DNA of 64,000 bases from RHKX01 sp041393495 (lineage in GTDB: Bacteria > Actinomycetota > Thermoleophilia > Solirubrobacterales > 70-9). Shown piece after piece: positions 44,075 to 53,122 of this stretch. Under the pieces are notes generated by a model. The model was not told where the DNA came from. It made no database searches and was given only the letters and a program-made list of their open reading frames with translations. The stretch's first letter is position 1, and each line of letters opens with the position of its first letter. The position numbers and the translations under genes were made by a program. Location: positions 102,717 to 166,716 of the forward strand of contig JAWKKA010000005.1 in assembly GCA_041393495.1 (NCBI GenBank), given 5' to 3'.

Positions 44075-46495
44075 TCAACGCCGGCGCCGGAGCTCGAGGA
44101 CCTGCTGGTAGGTCGGCCGGTTCGTCGTCGGGAAGTGGATCGGCAGCAGGCCCGGCACGAAGCCGGTCGTGCTCGCCGGACCGCGCCACGTCGCCGGATC
44201 GTCGCTGCCGAAGTCGGCGGCGAGCCCGGCGGCGCTCGCGTCGATCGCGTCCCAGAGCGAGGCGCGGCAGGCGTCGAGGTCGCCCGCGCCGCAGTAGCGG
44301 AGGTTGAAGCGGCCGCGCACCGGGTCGCCGAGCAGCGTCCGCAGGTCCTTGTCGACGTAGGACTCGCCCGCCAGGCCGCCGAGGTTGCGGACGTCGTCGA
44401 GGTCGTCGAGCAGCGCTCCGAACCGCGGCTCCATGACCGCCTCGGCGATCGGCCGCCAGGCGTTGTCCATGATCGTCGGGCCGGCCTCGTCGTAGGTGCC
44501 GTCCTCGTCGGCGTCGAGCCGCGGCGCGTCCCGGCTCACCCAGTCGTCGAGGAGGTCGACGACCTGCCGGGCGCGGGCGTTCGGCGCCGGCCCGCCGGCG
44601 AGGACGCGGCTGACGACCGGCCAGACCGGCGAGCGCACGTCCTCGGTCGCGGCCCGGTTCATGATCCCGACGTTGTCGGTGATCCGGGCCCGCTTCGGCC
44701 ACCGGTCGAACATCTCGACGCGCTGCACGGACCCGTAGGGCTCGTCGTCGCCGTGCATGAAGCCCGGCGCCGAGCGGTTGTTCCAGTTCAGCAACAGGCC
44801 GTTCGGGCCGCCGACCCCGTGCGGGTGCCGGTTGCGGCTCAGGTAGCCGCGCCACTCGTAGGCGCCGGTGCCGAGCGTCGGCAGCCGCCGGTCGAGGCCA
44901 CGGGCCCGCACGGGCAGCCGGGCCGACGAGAAGTAGGCGGTCTTGTTCCGCGACGTGTAGGCCCAGTTGAACGTGAAGCCGAACTCGTTCGCGGTCTTGT
45001 AGAAGCGATTCGGCGTGCTCGCCTTGCCCATCGTCATGTCGTGCAGCGCCGCCAGGTTGAGCCCGTCGCGGCCGAACGTCGAGCGCTGCCGCGACAGCGC
45101 GTACGGCTTGCCGTCGACGGTCGCCGTCGCGAACACCGGGCCGTGGACGCTGACGTCGTAGGTCAGCGGGTCGCCGTTCAGCTCGCCCGCGGTGAACGGC
45201 TCGAGCGCGCGGCACCTGCCGTTGAAGACGTAGTGGTCGGAAGCGCGCGTCGGCGCCGAGCCGTCGGGCTCGCAGAGCTTCTCGGCGAAGACGTCACGGA
45301 CATCGTGGCCGGCCGAGGTCAGGCTCCACGCGTAGTCCTTCGTGCGGCCGATCAGGATGTACATGGCAAGGCCCGGGACCGCGGCGCCCTGCGCGTTGAT
45401 GCCGGGACCGTGCAGGTCGATCTGCTGGACGATCTCCGGGTAGTAGTAGCCGAGCTGCGGGCCCATCACCGCGAGCGCGTTGTCGGTCGCCGACCGCCGC
45501 CGCGATGCGAGCAGCCAGTTCGACGCCCGCCGGCGGGCCGGCGCGGCCGCCGCGGCGCTGCTCGAGACCCGCGGATCGATGCTCTCGATCGAGCCGGCGT
45601 CGATGACGACCGAGCCCCTGACCTTGCCGCCGGTCAGCGGTGGGTAGTCGAAGCGGCGCTTCAGGGTCGTCGGCGCCTCCGGGTCGTCGAGGAGCATCAC
45701 GTCGTCCCAGGCGTCGTGGCCCGCGGAGGCGCCGAGCGAGCCCTGGAGCTTCGCGAGCAGGTCGGCGTTGGCCGCCTCGGCGCCGCCGCCGGCGCCGAAG
45801 ATCGAGCCGATGAACGCGGTCACCGCGATCACGTCGTTGACCGTGGCCGGCGGCTGGTCGATCCCGTTCGCCTCCATGTAGGCGTTGATGCCGTCGGCGT
45901 AGGCCCGCGCGTCGCGGATGATCTGCCTGCCCTTCCTCCCGTACTTGCGGACGAGCAGGTGACGCTGCTCGGTGACGAGCGCCTCGGTCGCGGCGCTCGG
46001 CACGAACGACTGCCCGCTCGTCACCAGCGAGAAGGCATCGAGGTTGGGGACGTCGGCGACCGCCGCCCGGGCCGGGCCGCGGCCGAGCTGGAGCAGGAGC
46101 TGGCGGTCGCGCGCCGTCGACCAACCGGCGCCGAAGGCGACGTCGTAGCGGCTCTTGCCGTAGACGTGGGGGATCCCCCAGTCGTCGTAGATCAGCTTCA
46201 GGCCGGGCTCGCCGGTGTCCTCGGCATGGGCGTCGCCGATCGGCGCGAAGTCCATCGGCAGGAAGAGGTCGCCGATGTCCGAGCGGGTGACGTCGTCGCG
46301 GAGCGGCGTCAGGCCGTTGTAGAGGGGAAGCTGGTCGGTCGAGTTGTCGGTGAACGGGATCCCGCCGTAGTTGCCGGGCGGGAGGATGTAGCGGCTGACG
46401 TCGCCCTTGCCGGAGCCGTTCGCGAACGCGGCCGGGGTGAACGCCAACGCGGCGACCGCCACGACGGCCACCGCCGCCGACCTGAACCGACCCAT
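44075..46495 (-). CDS. Secreted penicillin acylase family Ntn-hydrolase
   Basis: An 806-residue precursor with a Sec signal peptide (residues 1-25, ending AFANG). The alpha chain region has DDWGIPHVYGKSRYDVAFGAGW and ARDRQLLLQLGRG, typical for the family. Autocleavage is expected before Ser325 in RASNWLLAS, which becomes the N-terminal nucleophile of the beta chain. Homologues hydrolyse acyl-homoserine lactones, cyclic lipopeptides or beta-lactam side chains; the substrate is unknown. Asp-rich DADEDGTYDEAG near residue 660 may bind calcium. Divergent from an M28 protease gene across a region with tandem repeats. Confidence 0.88.
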   Translation of the reverse strand: MGRFRSAAVAVVAVAALAFTPAAFANGSGKGDVSRYILPPGNYGGIPFTDNSTDQLPLYNGLTPLRDDVTRSDIGDLFLPMDFAPIGDAHAEDTGEPGLKLIYDDWGIPHVYGKSRYDVAFGAGWSTARDRQLLLQLGRGPARAAVADVPNLDAFSLVTSGQSFVPSAATEALVTEQRHLLVRKYGRKGRQIIRDARAYADGINAYMEANGIDQPPATVNDVIAVTAFIGSIFGAGGGAEAANADLLAKLQGSLGASAGHDAWDDVMLLDDPEAPTTLKRRFDYPPLTGGKVRGSVVIDAGSIESIDPRVSSSAAAAAPARRRASNWLLASRRRSATDNALAVMGPQLGYYYPEIVQQIDLHGPGINAQGAAVPGLAMYILIGRTKDYAWSLTSAGHDVRDVFAEKLCEPDGSAPTRASDHYVFNGRCRALEPFTAGELNGDPLTYDVSVHGPVFATATVDGKPYALSRQRSTFGRDGLNLAALHDMTMGKASTPNRFYKTANEFGFTFNWAYTSRNKTAYFSSARLPVRARGLDRRLPTLGTGAYEWRGYLSRNRHPHGVGGPNGLLLNWNNRSAPGFMHGDDEPYGSVQRVEMFDRWPKRARITDNVGIMNRAATEDVRSPVWPVVSRVLAGGPAPNARARQVVDLLDDWVSRDAPRLDADEDGTYDEAGPTIMDNAWRPIAEAVMEPRFGALLDDLDDVRNLGGLAGESYVDKDLRTLLGDPVRGRFNLRYCGAGDLDACRASLWDAIDASAAGLAADFGSDDPATWRGPASTTGFVPGLLPIHFPTTNRPTYQQVLELRRRR

Positions 46496-46647
46496 TCCAC
46501 ATCACTCCCTTCAGCGCGCTGCCCGCGCCGATCCGCTCCCGGCGGGCAAGTATGCCACCGCCGGCCGGACGCCGATCCGGGCGACCGCACGGGGATCGGC
46601 GGCGAGTCCGGCCCGGCACTCGGACGGCATCGCGCCGTAGCTGTTAG

Positions 46648-46671
46648 TCATCGCTGTTGTCATCGCTGTTG
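46648..46671. repeat. Tandem 12-bp repeat TCATCGCTGTTG
   Basis: Two perfect copies lie at 46648-46659 and 46660-46671, followed by a partial third (ACATCGC). They lie between the divergent acylase and M28 genes and run into the candidate -35 box, so they could be binding sites for a regulator. Confidence 0.6.
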
Positions 46672-46697
46672 ACATCGCGCCGCGACCGTTGTAGGTT
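46669..46697 (+). promoter_or_regulatory. Sigma-70-type promoter candidate for the M28 protease gene
   Basis: TTGACA (46669-46674), a 17-base spacer and TAGGTT (46692-46697) match housekeeping consensus well, 56 bases before the ATG, with AGGAGAGG as ribosome site further down. Confidence 0.55.
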
Positions 46698-46752
46698 GCC
46701 GCGCGACCGTCCGTGCTCCGCCCGGAGCGTCCGTCCCCAGGAGAGGAACCCG

Positions 46753-48783
46753 ATGAGCAAGCTTGCGTACGTTGCCGTCCTGCTCGTGGCGCTGGCCGGC
46801 GCGATGGCGCTGCGGCCGGCCGCCGAGTCCAAGGCCGAGCCGATCAGCCCGATCGATTCCCTCGACATGGACTACGTGAGGAAGGTGACGACCGACCTGA
46901 CGAGGATCGGGTCGACGTCGGACGGGTTCCGGGTCTTCGGGACTCCCCAGGACCGGGAGACCGCCGACTACATCGCCGACGAGATGGACGCGCTCGGGCT
47001 CGAGCAGGTCGACGTCGAGAAGATGACCGGCGACGGCTGGCTGTTCAAGGGCGCATCGGTCGGCATCCGTGGCGGCGCGAGGAAGGCGACGTTCGATGCG
47101 GCGTCGTTGGGGGGCGTCCCCGGGACCCCGAAGGGCGGCGTTCGCGGCAGGGTCGTCGACGTCGGCTACGGCACCGCCCCCGAGTACCGGGGCAGGGACG
47201 TCGCCGGCAAGATCGTCTATGCCCGCTGGGACTTCGACAACCGCGGAATCTGGCCGAACCTGATCGCGGAAGAGGCGAAGCTCCACGGCGCCCGGGCCGC
47301 GATCATCGCCTCCGGGCCGGATCAGGCCTGGTACTCCGCCGGAGGCGGAAGGGCGCTGGGCTCCAACGACGGCGAGTGCGGCCTCGAGGCGTGCGCGCCG
47401 ATGGTGACGATCAGCAAGCGCGATGCCGACAAGCTCGACGCCGCCCTCGGTCGCGGTCCGGTCCGGGCGAAGGTCGAGCTGAACGCCAGAAACCGCCTCG
47501 ATGCGACCGGCTATCAGGCGATCGGCGCGATCCCGGGCTCGGGCGATCCCGATCACGCGATCATCTTCACCGCCCACCACGACGCCTGGTTCGAGTCGGC
47601 GGGCGACGACTCGGTCGGCGTCGCGATGATGCTCGCGATGGCGAAGGCCGCCGCCGACGCCGGCTACTCGCCCTACTACACCTGGGTGTTCGCGCCCGTG
47701 ACCGGCGAGGAGTACGGCCTCGCCAACGCCTACGCGGACTGGCTGCAGGGGGCCTACCACCGGGTGACGGAGTCGCACCGCGAGTGGAGAAGGAAGGCGG
47801 TCGCCGCCGTCAACTGGGAGGTCCATTCGCCTCCGTACCGGATCAGCGCCGCGGTCAGCTACGAGATCCGCGACGCCGTCACCGGCGCCCTCGACGAGGC
47901 GAAGGGATCGGGCCTGATCAAGGGATACGGCGCCGACGACGTCTACTCGTGGAACGACGGATTCGTCTACCAGGCGGCGGGGATCCCGAGCGTGACCTTC
48001 GCGGCCACCGGGGCCGACTACTGGACCCGCTACCACACCGACTACGACTCGCTCGACTCGCTCGACTTCCCGTCCCTCGAGCCGGTCCTCGCCGCCGAGG
48101 CCGGCGTGGCGCTCGACCTCGACCGACCGCAGGTCCCCTACGCCTTCGACGGGCGCCTGCAAAGCATTGCGCGCAGCCTCGATCCGGAGACGATCGAGCG
48201 GTTCGGCGGCGACGCCGATGCCGTCGAGGCCGCCTTCGGCCGGCTGACCTCGGCCTGGGATCAGGCGAAGTCGGTCCCATACTCGACCTGCTCGATGCGA
48301 GCGCTGCGCTCCGCCGTCGGTACCGGCGAGAATCGCATGACGGCGCTGTACCTCGGCGAGGGCACCAGCTACCCCCACCAGCAAGCCGAGGTCGACATCG
48401 TCGGGCTCTCCGCCACCATCGACGCGCTCGAGCGCGGCCGTTGGCGCAAGGCGCTGCGGCGGCTCTCCGGCGTCAGCCTCAACAGCCAGGCGTTCGATTC
48501 GAGCCGGCCGGCGTACCGGCGCCAGCTCAAGGTCCGCTCGCCCGGCTACCCGAAGCTGTCCTGGGCGGCCGAGGGGCAGTACCCGCTGCTGCTCGACCTC
48601 TACGACGTCACGCACGAGATCCGCGCTCGCGGTCGCGCCGGGGCACGGAGGTTCAAGCCGCAGATCGCCGATCTGCGCAAGCAGCTCCGTGCGCAGTCAC
48701 GGGTCTACCGCAATCGGATCGACGAGCTGGCGACGGTGATGGACGCGGTGGCCGACGAGCTCGACGCGACGGCCGCGTGCTGA
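46753..48783 (+). CDS. Secreted M28 metallopeptidase, glutamate carboxypeptidase II-like
   Basis: A 676-residue protein with an N-terminal signal or anchor helix (LAYVAVLLVALAGAMAL). It has the layout of the GCPII/transferrin-receptor group: a PA domain inserted near residues 110-240, the M28 catalytic core, and a C-terminal helical dimerisation domain (from about residue 550). The di-zinc site is seen in FTAHHDAWFESAGDDSVG (His275/276, Asp285/286) and TGEEYG (Glu319/320). Such enzymes trim C-terminal residues from peptides outside the cell. The start ATG follows a good ribosome site and a sigma-70 promoter candidate. Confidence 0.86.
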   Translation: MSKLAYVAVLLVALAGAMALRPAAESKAEPISPIDSLDMDYVRKVTTDLTRIGSTSDGFRVFGTPQDRETADYIADEMDALGLEQVDVEKMTGDGWLFKGASVGIRGGARKATFDAASLGGVPGTPKGGVRGRVVDVGYGTAPEYRGRDVAGKIVYARWDFDNRGIWPNLIAEEAKLHGARAAIIASGPDQAWYSAGGGRALGSNDGECGLEACAPMVTISKRDADKLDAALGRGPVRAKVELNARNRLDATGYQAIGAIPGSGDPDHAIIFTAHHDAWFESAGDDSVGVAMMLAMAKAAADAGYSPYYTWVFAPVTGEEYGLANAYADWLQGAYHRVTESHREWRRKAVAAVNWEVHSPPYRISAAVSYEIRDAVTGALDEAKGSGLIKGYGADDVYSWNDGFVYQAAGIPSVTFAATGADYWTRYHTDYDSLDSLDFPSLEPVLAAEAGVALDLDRPQVPYAFDGRLQSIARSLDPETIERFGGDADAVEAAFGRLTSAWDQAKSVPYSTCSMRALRSAVGTGENRMTALYLGEGTSYPHQQAEVDIVGLSATIDALERGRWRKALRRLSGVSLNSQAFDSSRPAYRRQLKVRSPGYPKLSWAAEGQYPLLLDLYDVTHEIRARGRAGARRFKPQIADLRKQLRAQSRVYRNRIDELATVMDAVADELDATAAC

Positions 48784-48787
48784 GCCG

Positions 48788-48816
48788 CCGCGCCCGCGCC
48801 GACGGCGCGGGCGCGG
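48788..48816. terminator. Perfect 13-bp GC stem-loop after the M28 gene
   Basis: CCGCGCCCGCGCC (48788-48800), loop GAC and GGCGCGGGCGCGG (48804-48816) pair without mismatch, four bases after the M28 stop codon. No T-tract follows. It probably stops or attenuates transcription into the TetR gene that begins 26 bases later. Confidence 0.6.
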
Positions 48817-48841
48817 GCCCGGCCCGACGTAGGATTCGACC

Positions 48842-49513
48842 GTGACCGCTCCGACGAGCGCGCGAAGGCCGGCCGGCAGGGCCCGGCTGACGCGCGAGAC
48901 GATCGTCGATCGCTACATCGAGCTCGCAGATCGCGCCGCGGGGGCCGAGATCCCGCTCCGGCAGCTCGGCGAGGCGCTAGGGGTCGATCCGACCGCCGTC
49001 TATCGCCACTTCCGCGCCAAGGACGATCTGCTGGCCGCCGTGACCGATCGGCTTCTCACCGCGGCCGTCGACGGGTTCGAGCCGACCGGGGACTGGCGCG
49101 AGGACCTGCGAGCGCTGGGCATGAGGACGCGGACCGTCTACCTCTCGCACCCGCATCTGGCCCGCGTCCTCGCGCAATCGCCGTCGTCGCATCCGGGCAA
49201 CGCCCGCCTGATCGAGGCCTGCCTGTCGGCGCTGCGCTCGAGCGGCCTCTCCGACTCCGACGCGGCCCGGGCCGTCGAGCTGATGGAGGACTACGTCGCG
49301 GGCGTCTCCAGCCTCGACGCGGAGATCGACGAATCCGCGGTTGCCGCCTGGCGGCGCGAGCTCGCGGCCCTGCCTGCGGAGCGATACCCGCATCTCGCGG
49401 CGGTGTCCGGGCATCTGCACGGAAGCGGCCCGGGCAGCTTCGAGTTCGGCCTCGACCTGCTCCTCGACGGCCTCGCGGCGCGGGCTCGGCGCTGCGGACG
49501 ATCGTCGCCGTAG
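48842..49513 (+). CDS. TetR-family regulator with TetR_C-type ligand domain
   Basis: A 223-residue regulator. The HTH lies in EIPLRQLGEALGVDPTAVYRHFRAKDDLLAAV (about residues 38-69); the C-terminal region resembles the tetracycline-repressor C-domain group. The start is GTG at 48842. It is separated from the M28 protease by a strong stem-loop and from the nuclease (opposite strand) by 21 bases. Its target is not evident: no palindrome was recognised next to it. Confidence 0.82.
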   Translation: MTAPTSARRPAGRARLTRETIVDRYIELADRAAGAEIPLRQLGEALGVDPTAVYRHFRAKDDLLAAVTDRLLTAAVDGFEPTGDWREDLRALGMRTRTVYLSHPHLARVLAQSPSSHPGNARLIEACLSALRSSGLSDSDAARAVELMEDYVAGVSSLDAEIDESAVAAWRRELAALPAERYPHLAAVSGHLHGSGPGSFEFGLDLLLDGLAARARRCGRSSP

Positions 49514-49534
49514 GACGCCCGCAGCGAACCGCGG

Positions 49535-50293
49535 CTACGGGCGCCCGGGGCGGCCCGCCCGCGGTGGCCGGATCGGGCGGAAGCGGCCACCACACCTCCC
49601 CCAGGCGCCGCGGTGGGCGCGCTTCGCCTGTCGCTTCACCCTCCGGTAGGAGCGGACCCGTCTGAACGGATGGTCGTAGACGTAGACGCGCGCCCATCCC
49701 CTGCGGACCTGACGCCTGCCGACATCGCGGCCCCTGCGCTCGACGTAGCGGAGCAGGCGGCCGTAGCGGTCGCGCCCTGACTGGCTGCGGTCGCGAACGA
49801 GCCGGACCCGGTCGCCGCGATCGAGCATGCGCTTCATCGAGCGGCTCGCCTGCGGTCCGCCGCACTCGACGTGTCCGTAGACCTCGGGCGTGTCGATCCC
49901 GATCAGCCGCACCGACCGCGACCGGTGGCGGATGCGGACGTCGATCGTGTCGCCGTCGGCGACCGAGACGACCCGCGCCCTGCCTGACGGTCCGCCGCCG
50001 TGATGCCCGCCCCCGCCGCCGTGACCGCCGCCGCCCGGTCCCGCGCACGGGCACGGGAGCTCCTCGCAGGCCCTGCCGTCGCCGTCGCCGTCGAGGCCGT
50101 GAGGGTCGCGGCCGGGGTGGTGGCTGGCAAAGAAGCGTTGCGCCTGGGCCTGGCTGGTGAAGTCCGAGCAGTCACGATCGGCGCCATCGGACCCGCTCGG
50201 CAGTGCCGCCGCGACGACGAGCGCCCCGACCGCGGTCAGCAGGCAGAGCGCCGCGGCGACGCGGCAGCGGGGACTCGGCGCCCGGATACCCAT
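49535..50293 (-). CDS. Secreted thermonuclease-like protein with N-terminal Excalibur motif
   Basis: A 252-residue exported protein. A hydrophobic leader (RVAAALCLLTAVGALVVAAAL) is followed by an Excalibur calcium-binding motif, DGDGDGRACEELPC (about residues 67-80), then a Gly/His-rich linker (HGGGGGHHGGG) and an SNase domain. The nuclease has GDTIDVRI, VRLIGIDTPE (catalytic Arg and Glu) and DRYGRLLRYV (second catalytic Arg). It would cut extracellular DNA or RNA, possibly with calcium. In most SNase-Excalibur proteins the Excalibur motif is at the C terminus; here the order is reversed. The C-terminal tail is very basic. Confidence 0.85.
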   Translation of the reverse strand: MGIRAPSPRCRVAAALCLLTAVGALVVAAALPSGSDGADRDCSDFTSQAQAQRFFASHHPGRDPHGLDGDGDGRACEELPCPCAGPGGGGHGGGGGHHGGGPSGRARVVSVADGDTIDVRIRHRSRSVRLIGIDTPEVYGHVECGGPQASRSMKRMLDRGDRVRLVRDRSQSGRDRYGRLLRYVERRGRDVGRRQVRRGWARVYVYDHPFRRVRSYRRVKRQAKRAHRGAWGRCGGRFRPIRPPRAGRPGRP

Positions 50294-50390
50294 GGCGGAG
50301 AAGGTAGAGCCGCTGCGGAACCGCGGTCGCGGCTCCGCCGGCGCCGGAGCGCTCCGGCCCCCGCGCGGACCCGCGAACGACCCGGCCTAG

Positions 50391-51548
50391 CTAGGCGGGC
50401 TCGTAGGGGCAGCTCGGGTCGGCGGCCATCACGTCGCCGGTGACCGCGTAGGCGCGGGCGCGACTGCCTCCGCAGACCGCGCGGAACTCGCAGCGACCGC
50501 ACTTGCCCTCGAGTTGGCCGGGATCGCGCAGGCGCCGGAACAGCGGCGAGTCGCGGTAGATCTCGACCGCGCTCTGGCGGCGGACGTTGCCGGCGGCGAT
50601 CGGCAGGAAGCCGGAGGGCATGACGTCGCCGCGGTGCGAGATGAACATGAAGCCGCGCCCGTCGTTGACGCCCTTCCCGGGCCGGTTGAGGCCGTCGGCG
50701 AAGCGGTAGCCGGCACCGGCGACGACCGGCGGCCGATCGCCCTCGCCGTCGACGGCCGCGTCGCGGCGGGCGCGCTCGGCGACGATCCGCCGGTACTGCG
50801 GCGCCGCGGTCGCCTTGATGTCGAACGGCGCCCGCGACGAGACCTCGTGCAACCAGCCGAGCACCCGCTCGTGCCCGGCGGCATCGAGCATCGGCAGCGT
50901 CGCCCCGCGCCCGACCGGGACGAGGAAGAAGACCGACCACTGGACCACACCCCACTCCTCGAGCAGCGGCACCATCCGCTCGAGCTCATCGACGTTGAGG
51001 CGGCAGACGGTCGTGTTGACCTGCAGCGGCAGGCCCTCGGCGGCCGCGTTCTCGATCCCCCGCAGAGTTCGCGCGAACGACCCCTCGAAGCCGCGGAAGC
51101 GGTCGTGGACGCGCGGTTCGGCGGCATCGACGCTGAACGCGACCCGCCGGATCCCGGCCTCGCGCGCCTGCCGCATCCGCTTGCGGGTGGACAGCGCCGT
51201 CGCCGTCGGCGTCAGCGAGACGCGCAGCCCCCGCCGGTCGGCGTAGGCGGCGAGCTCGAAGATGTCGCGGCGCATCAGCGGATCGCCGCCGGTCAGGACG
51301 AGGATCGGCCGGTTGCCGAAGCCGGCGACGTCGTCGATCAGCGCCTCGCCCTCGCGGGTGGTCAGCTCGAGCGGGTCGCGGCGCGGCTGCGCGTCGGCGC
51401 GGCAGTGCAGGCAGGCGTAGGCGCAGGCGCGGGTCAGCTCCCAGGCGATCGTGAACGGCGCCCGGTCGAAGTCGAGCCGCTTGACGGCGGCGTCGCGCTC
51501 GGCCCGGGCGGCGCGCGCCGCGGCGGCCTGCGCGACAGCCGTCGCCAT
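50391..51548 (-). CDS. Radical SAM/SPASM protein paired with a NirJ-like enzyme
   Basis: A 385-residue radical SAM enzyme. The SAM [4Fe-4S] ligands are Cys42, Cys46 and Cys49 in LTRACAYACLHCRADAQ, and LTGGDPLMRRD is the GGE-like motif with Asp. A SPASM-type Cys set lies at the C terminus: CGRCEFRAVCGGSRARAYAVTG and a final Cys in DPSCPYEP. The family resembles AhbD/NirJ-related heme-modifying enzymes and peptide-maturing SPASM enzymes. The start overlaps the stop of the NirJ-like gene (TGATG), so the two are made together. No precursor peptide is seen, which favours a tetrapyrrole or cofactor role. Confidence 0.75.
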   Translation of the reverse strand: MATAVAQAAAARAARAERDAAVKRLDFDRAPFTIAWELTRACAYACLHCRADAQPRRDPLELTTREGEALIDDVAGFGNRPILVLTGGDPLMRRDIFELAAYADRRGLRVSLTPTATALSTRKRMRQAREAGIRRVAFSVDAAEPRVHDRFRGFEGSFARTLRGIENAAAEGLPLQVNTTVCRLNVDELERMVPLLEEWGVVQWSVFFLVPVGRGATLPMLDAAGHERVLGWLHEVSSRAPFDIKATAAPQYRRIVAERARRDAAVDGEGDRPPVVAGAGYRFADGLNRPGKGVNDGRGFMFISHRGDVMPSGFLPIAAGNVRRQSAVEIYRDSPLFRRLRDPGQLEGKCGRCEFRAVCGGSRARAYAVTGDVMAADPSCPYEPA

Positions 51549-52738
51549 CAGACGGCAACCCCCTCGAGCACCTCGTCATCGCTGAGGTAGCAGGCCGGGT
51601 CGGACGCGGTGAAATCGCCGGTCGCGCTGACCGCGCGGACCCGGAGCCCGCCGTTGCAGAGCTCCTGAAACCGGCAGCTGCCGCAGCGCCCGTGCAGCTC
51701 CCGCGGCCGCCGCCGGTAGGGCTCGAGCAGCGGGTTCGCGTCCGTCCAGATCTCGCCGAACGGCCGCTCGCGGACGTTGCCGACGGTCACGTCCCAGGAG
51801 AACTGGTCGGGGTGGACACGTCCCCGCGGGTCGATCGATGCGACGGCGATCCCGGACTGGTTGCCACCGTTCCAGCGCAGCAGCCGCTCGACCTCGGCGG
51901 CGCGCTCGGGCTGGGTCCGCTGGATCCGCTTCAGCAGGAGCACGTTGTCGGTCGGGTTGTCGACCGTCAGCACCTCGATGTCGACGTCGCGGCGTGCCAG
52001 GTCCTCGGCACGGTCGAAGATCTCCTCGACGACCTCGCGCGTCTCAGCGGGTTGGAGGTCGTACTTGCTGATCTTCTCGCCGCGCCCGGCGTAGGCGAGG
52101 TGATAGACGCAGAGGCGGTTGACGCCCTCGCGCTCGGCGAGATCGAAGATCGAGCCGAGCTCGGATCGGTTGAGGCCGTGGATCGTGTACCGCACCCCCG
52201 TCCTCAGCCCCGCCGCCCGGGCCGCTCGGATCCCGCCCAGCGACGCCTCGAAGGCGCCCTTCTTGCCGCGCAGCTTGTCGTGGCGGGCGCCGATCCCGTC
52301 GATGCTGATTCCCACGTAGGAGAAGCCGGCGGCGGCGACCTCGCGCGCGGCGGCCTCGTCGAGCAGCGTGCCGTTCGTCGACAGCACGGTCCGCATGCCG
52401 GCCTCCCGCGTCGCCCGGGCGAGCTCGAGCAGGTCGGGGCGCATCAGCGGCTCGCCCCCCGAGAAGAGGACGGTCGGAACGCCGAAGTCCGACAGCTCGT
52501 CGATCAGGTGCAGGCCCTCGGCGGTGGTCAGCTCGCCGGGGTACTCCCGGTCCTTGGAGTCGGAGTAGCAGTGCGCGCAGTGCAGGTTGCAGCGCTGGGT
52601 CGCGTTCCAGACAACGACCGGCTTCTTGTCGGCGCTGAAGTGGAGCAGGTGGGCCGGGCTGCGAGCGCTCGAGCGGCCGTAGCGGATCGCGTCCGCGGGC
52701 CCGACGGTGCCCGCGAGCAGACGGGTGACGCTCAGCAC
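51548..52738 (-). CDS. NirJ/AhbC-like radical SAM/SPASM protein
   Basis: A 396-residue radical SAM enzyme. KKPVVVWNATQRCNLHCAHCYSDS contains the SAM cluster Cys50, Cys54 and Cys57 and closely resembles the opening of NirJ (heme d1 synthesis) and AhbC (siroheme-dependent heme synthesis). FSGGEPLMRPDL is the GGE motif; the SPASM end has CGSCRFQELCNGG and DPACYLSDDE. These enzymes alter propionate or acetate side chains of siroheme-derived tetrapyrroles. It diverges from the heme-copper oxidase operon, which suggests heme supply for that enzyme or for a nitrite reductase elsewhere; no nirS is in the window. Confidence 0.72.
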   Translation of the reverse strand: MLSVTRLLAGTVGPADAIRYGRSSARSPAHLLHFSADKKPVVVWNATQRCNLHCAHCYSDSKDREYPGELTTAEGLHLIDELSDFGVPTVLFSGGEPLMRPDLLELARATREAGMRTVLSTNGTLLDEAAAREVAAAGFSYVGISIDGIGARHDKLRGKKGAFEASLGGIRAARAAGLRTGVRYTIHGLNRSELGSIFDLAEREGVNRLCVYHLAYAGRGEKISKYDLQPAETREVVEEIFDRAEDLARRDVDIEVLTVDNPTDNVLLLKRIQRTQPERAAEVERLLRWNGGNQSGIAVASIDPRGRVHPDQFSWDVTVGNVRERPFGEIWTDANPLLEPYRRRPRELHGRCGSCRFQELCNGGLRVRAVSATGDFTASDPACYLSDDEVLEGVAV

Positions 52739-53122
52739 GCCCGGGCTCCGGAGGCCGCAGCCGGGGCGGCGATCTCGCGCACGCCACGACCGAAGCGGTG
52801 TCGCGCAGGATCGCTGCCGCCGTTCCCGGCACCGAACATGCGCGCGATATCGGCCGGAACCCCGGCTTGCGACCTCACGGCCGTCCTTGATAGCGGCCCG
52901 GCGGTGGCGTCGGCATCAGCACGGGCTACTGACCGGCTCCGTAGTCAGTCCGGACGCCCGGGAGCGGTCGGGCGAGGAGACTGCCCGCCACGGCCATCTG
53001 CAGGAGGAGGGACGAGCCGCGGTGAGTTGTCAGCCCGACCGATCGGACGTGCCTGCGCGAGCGGGCCGGCTTCAATATGTTGCCGGCACCGGTCCCTCCG
53101 ACAGGCCCAGGGAGACAGGCAG
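52739..53122. other. Divergent regulatory region between the radical SAM pair and the oxidase operon
   Basis: About 385 bases with no supported gene. It contains the inverted repeat ACTGAC (52928-52933) / GTCAGT (52944-52949) with a 10-base gap, and a second dyad of GCCGGC copies around TTCAATATGTT (about 53067-53089), close before subunit II. It must hold the promoters of both operons. Neither dyad matches a site I can name with confidence. Confidence 0.5.
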
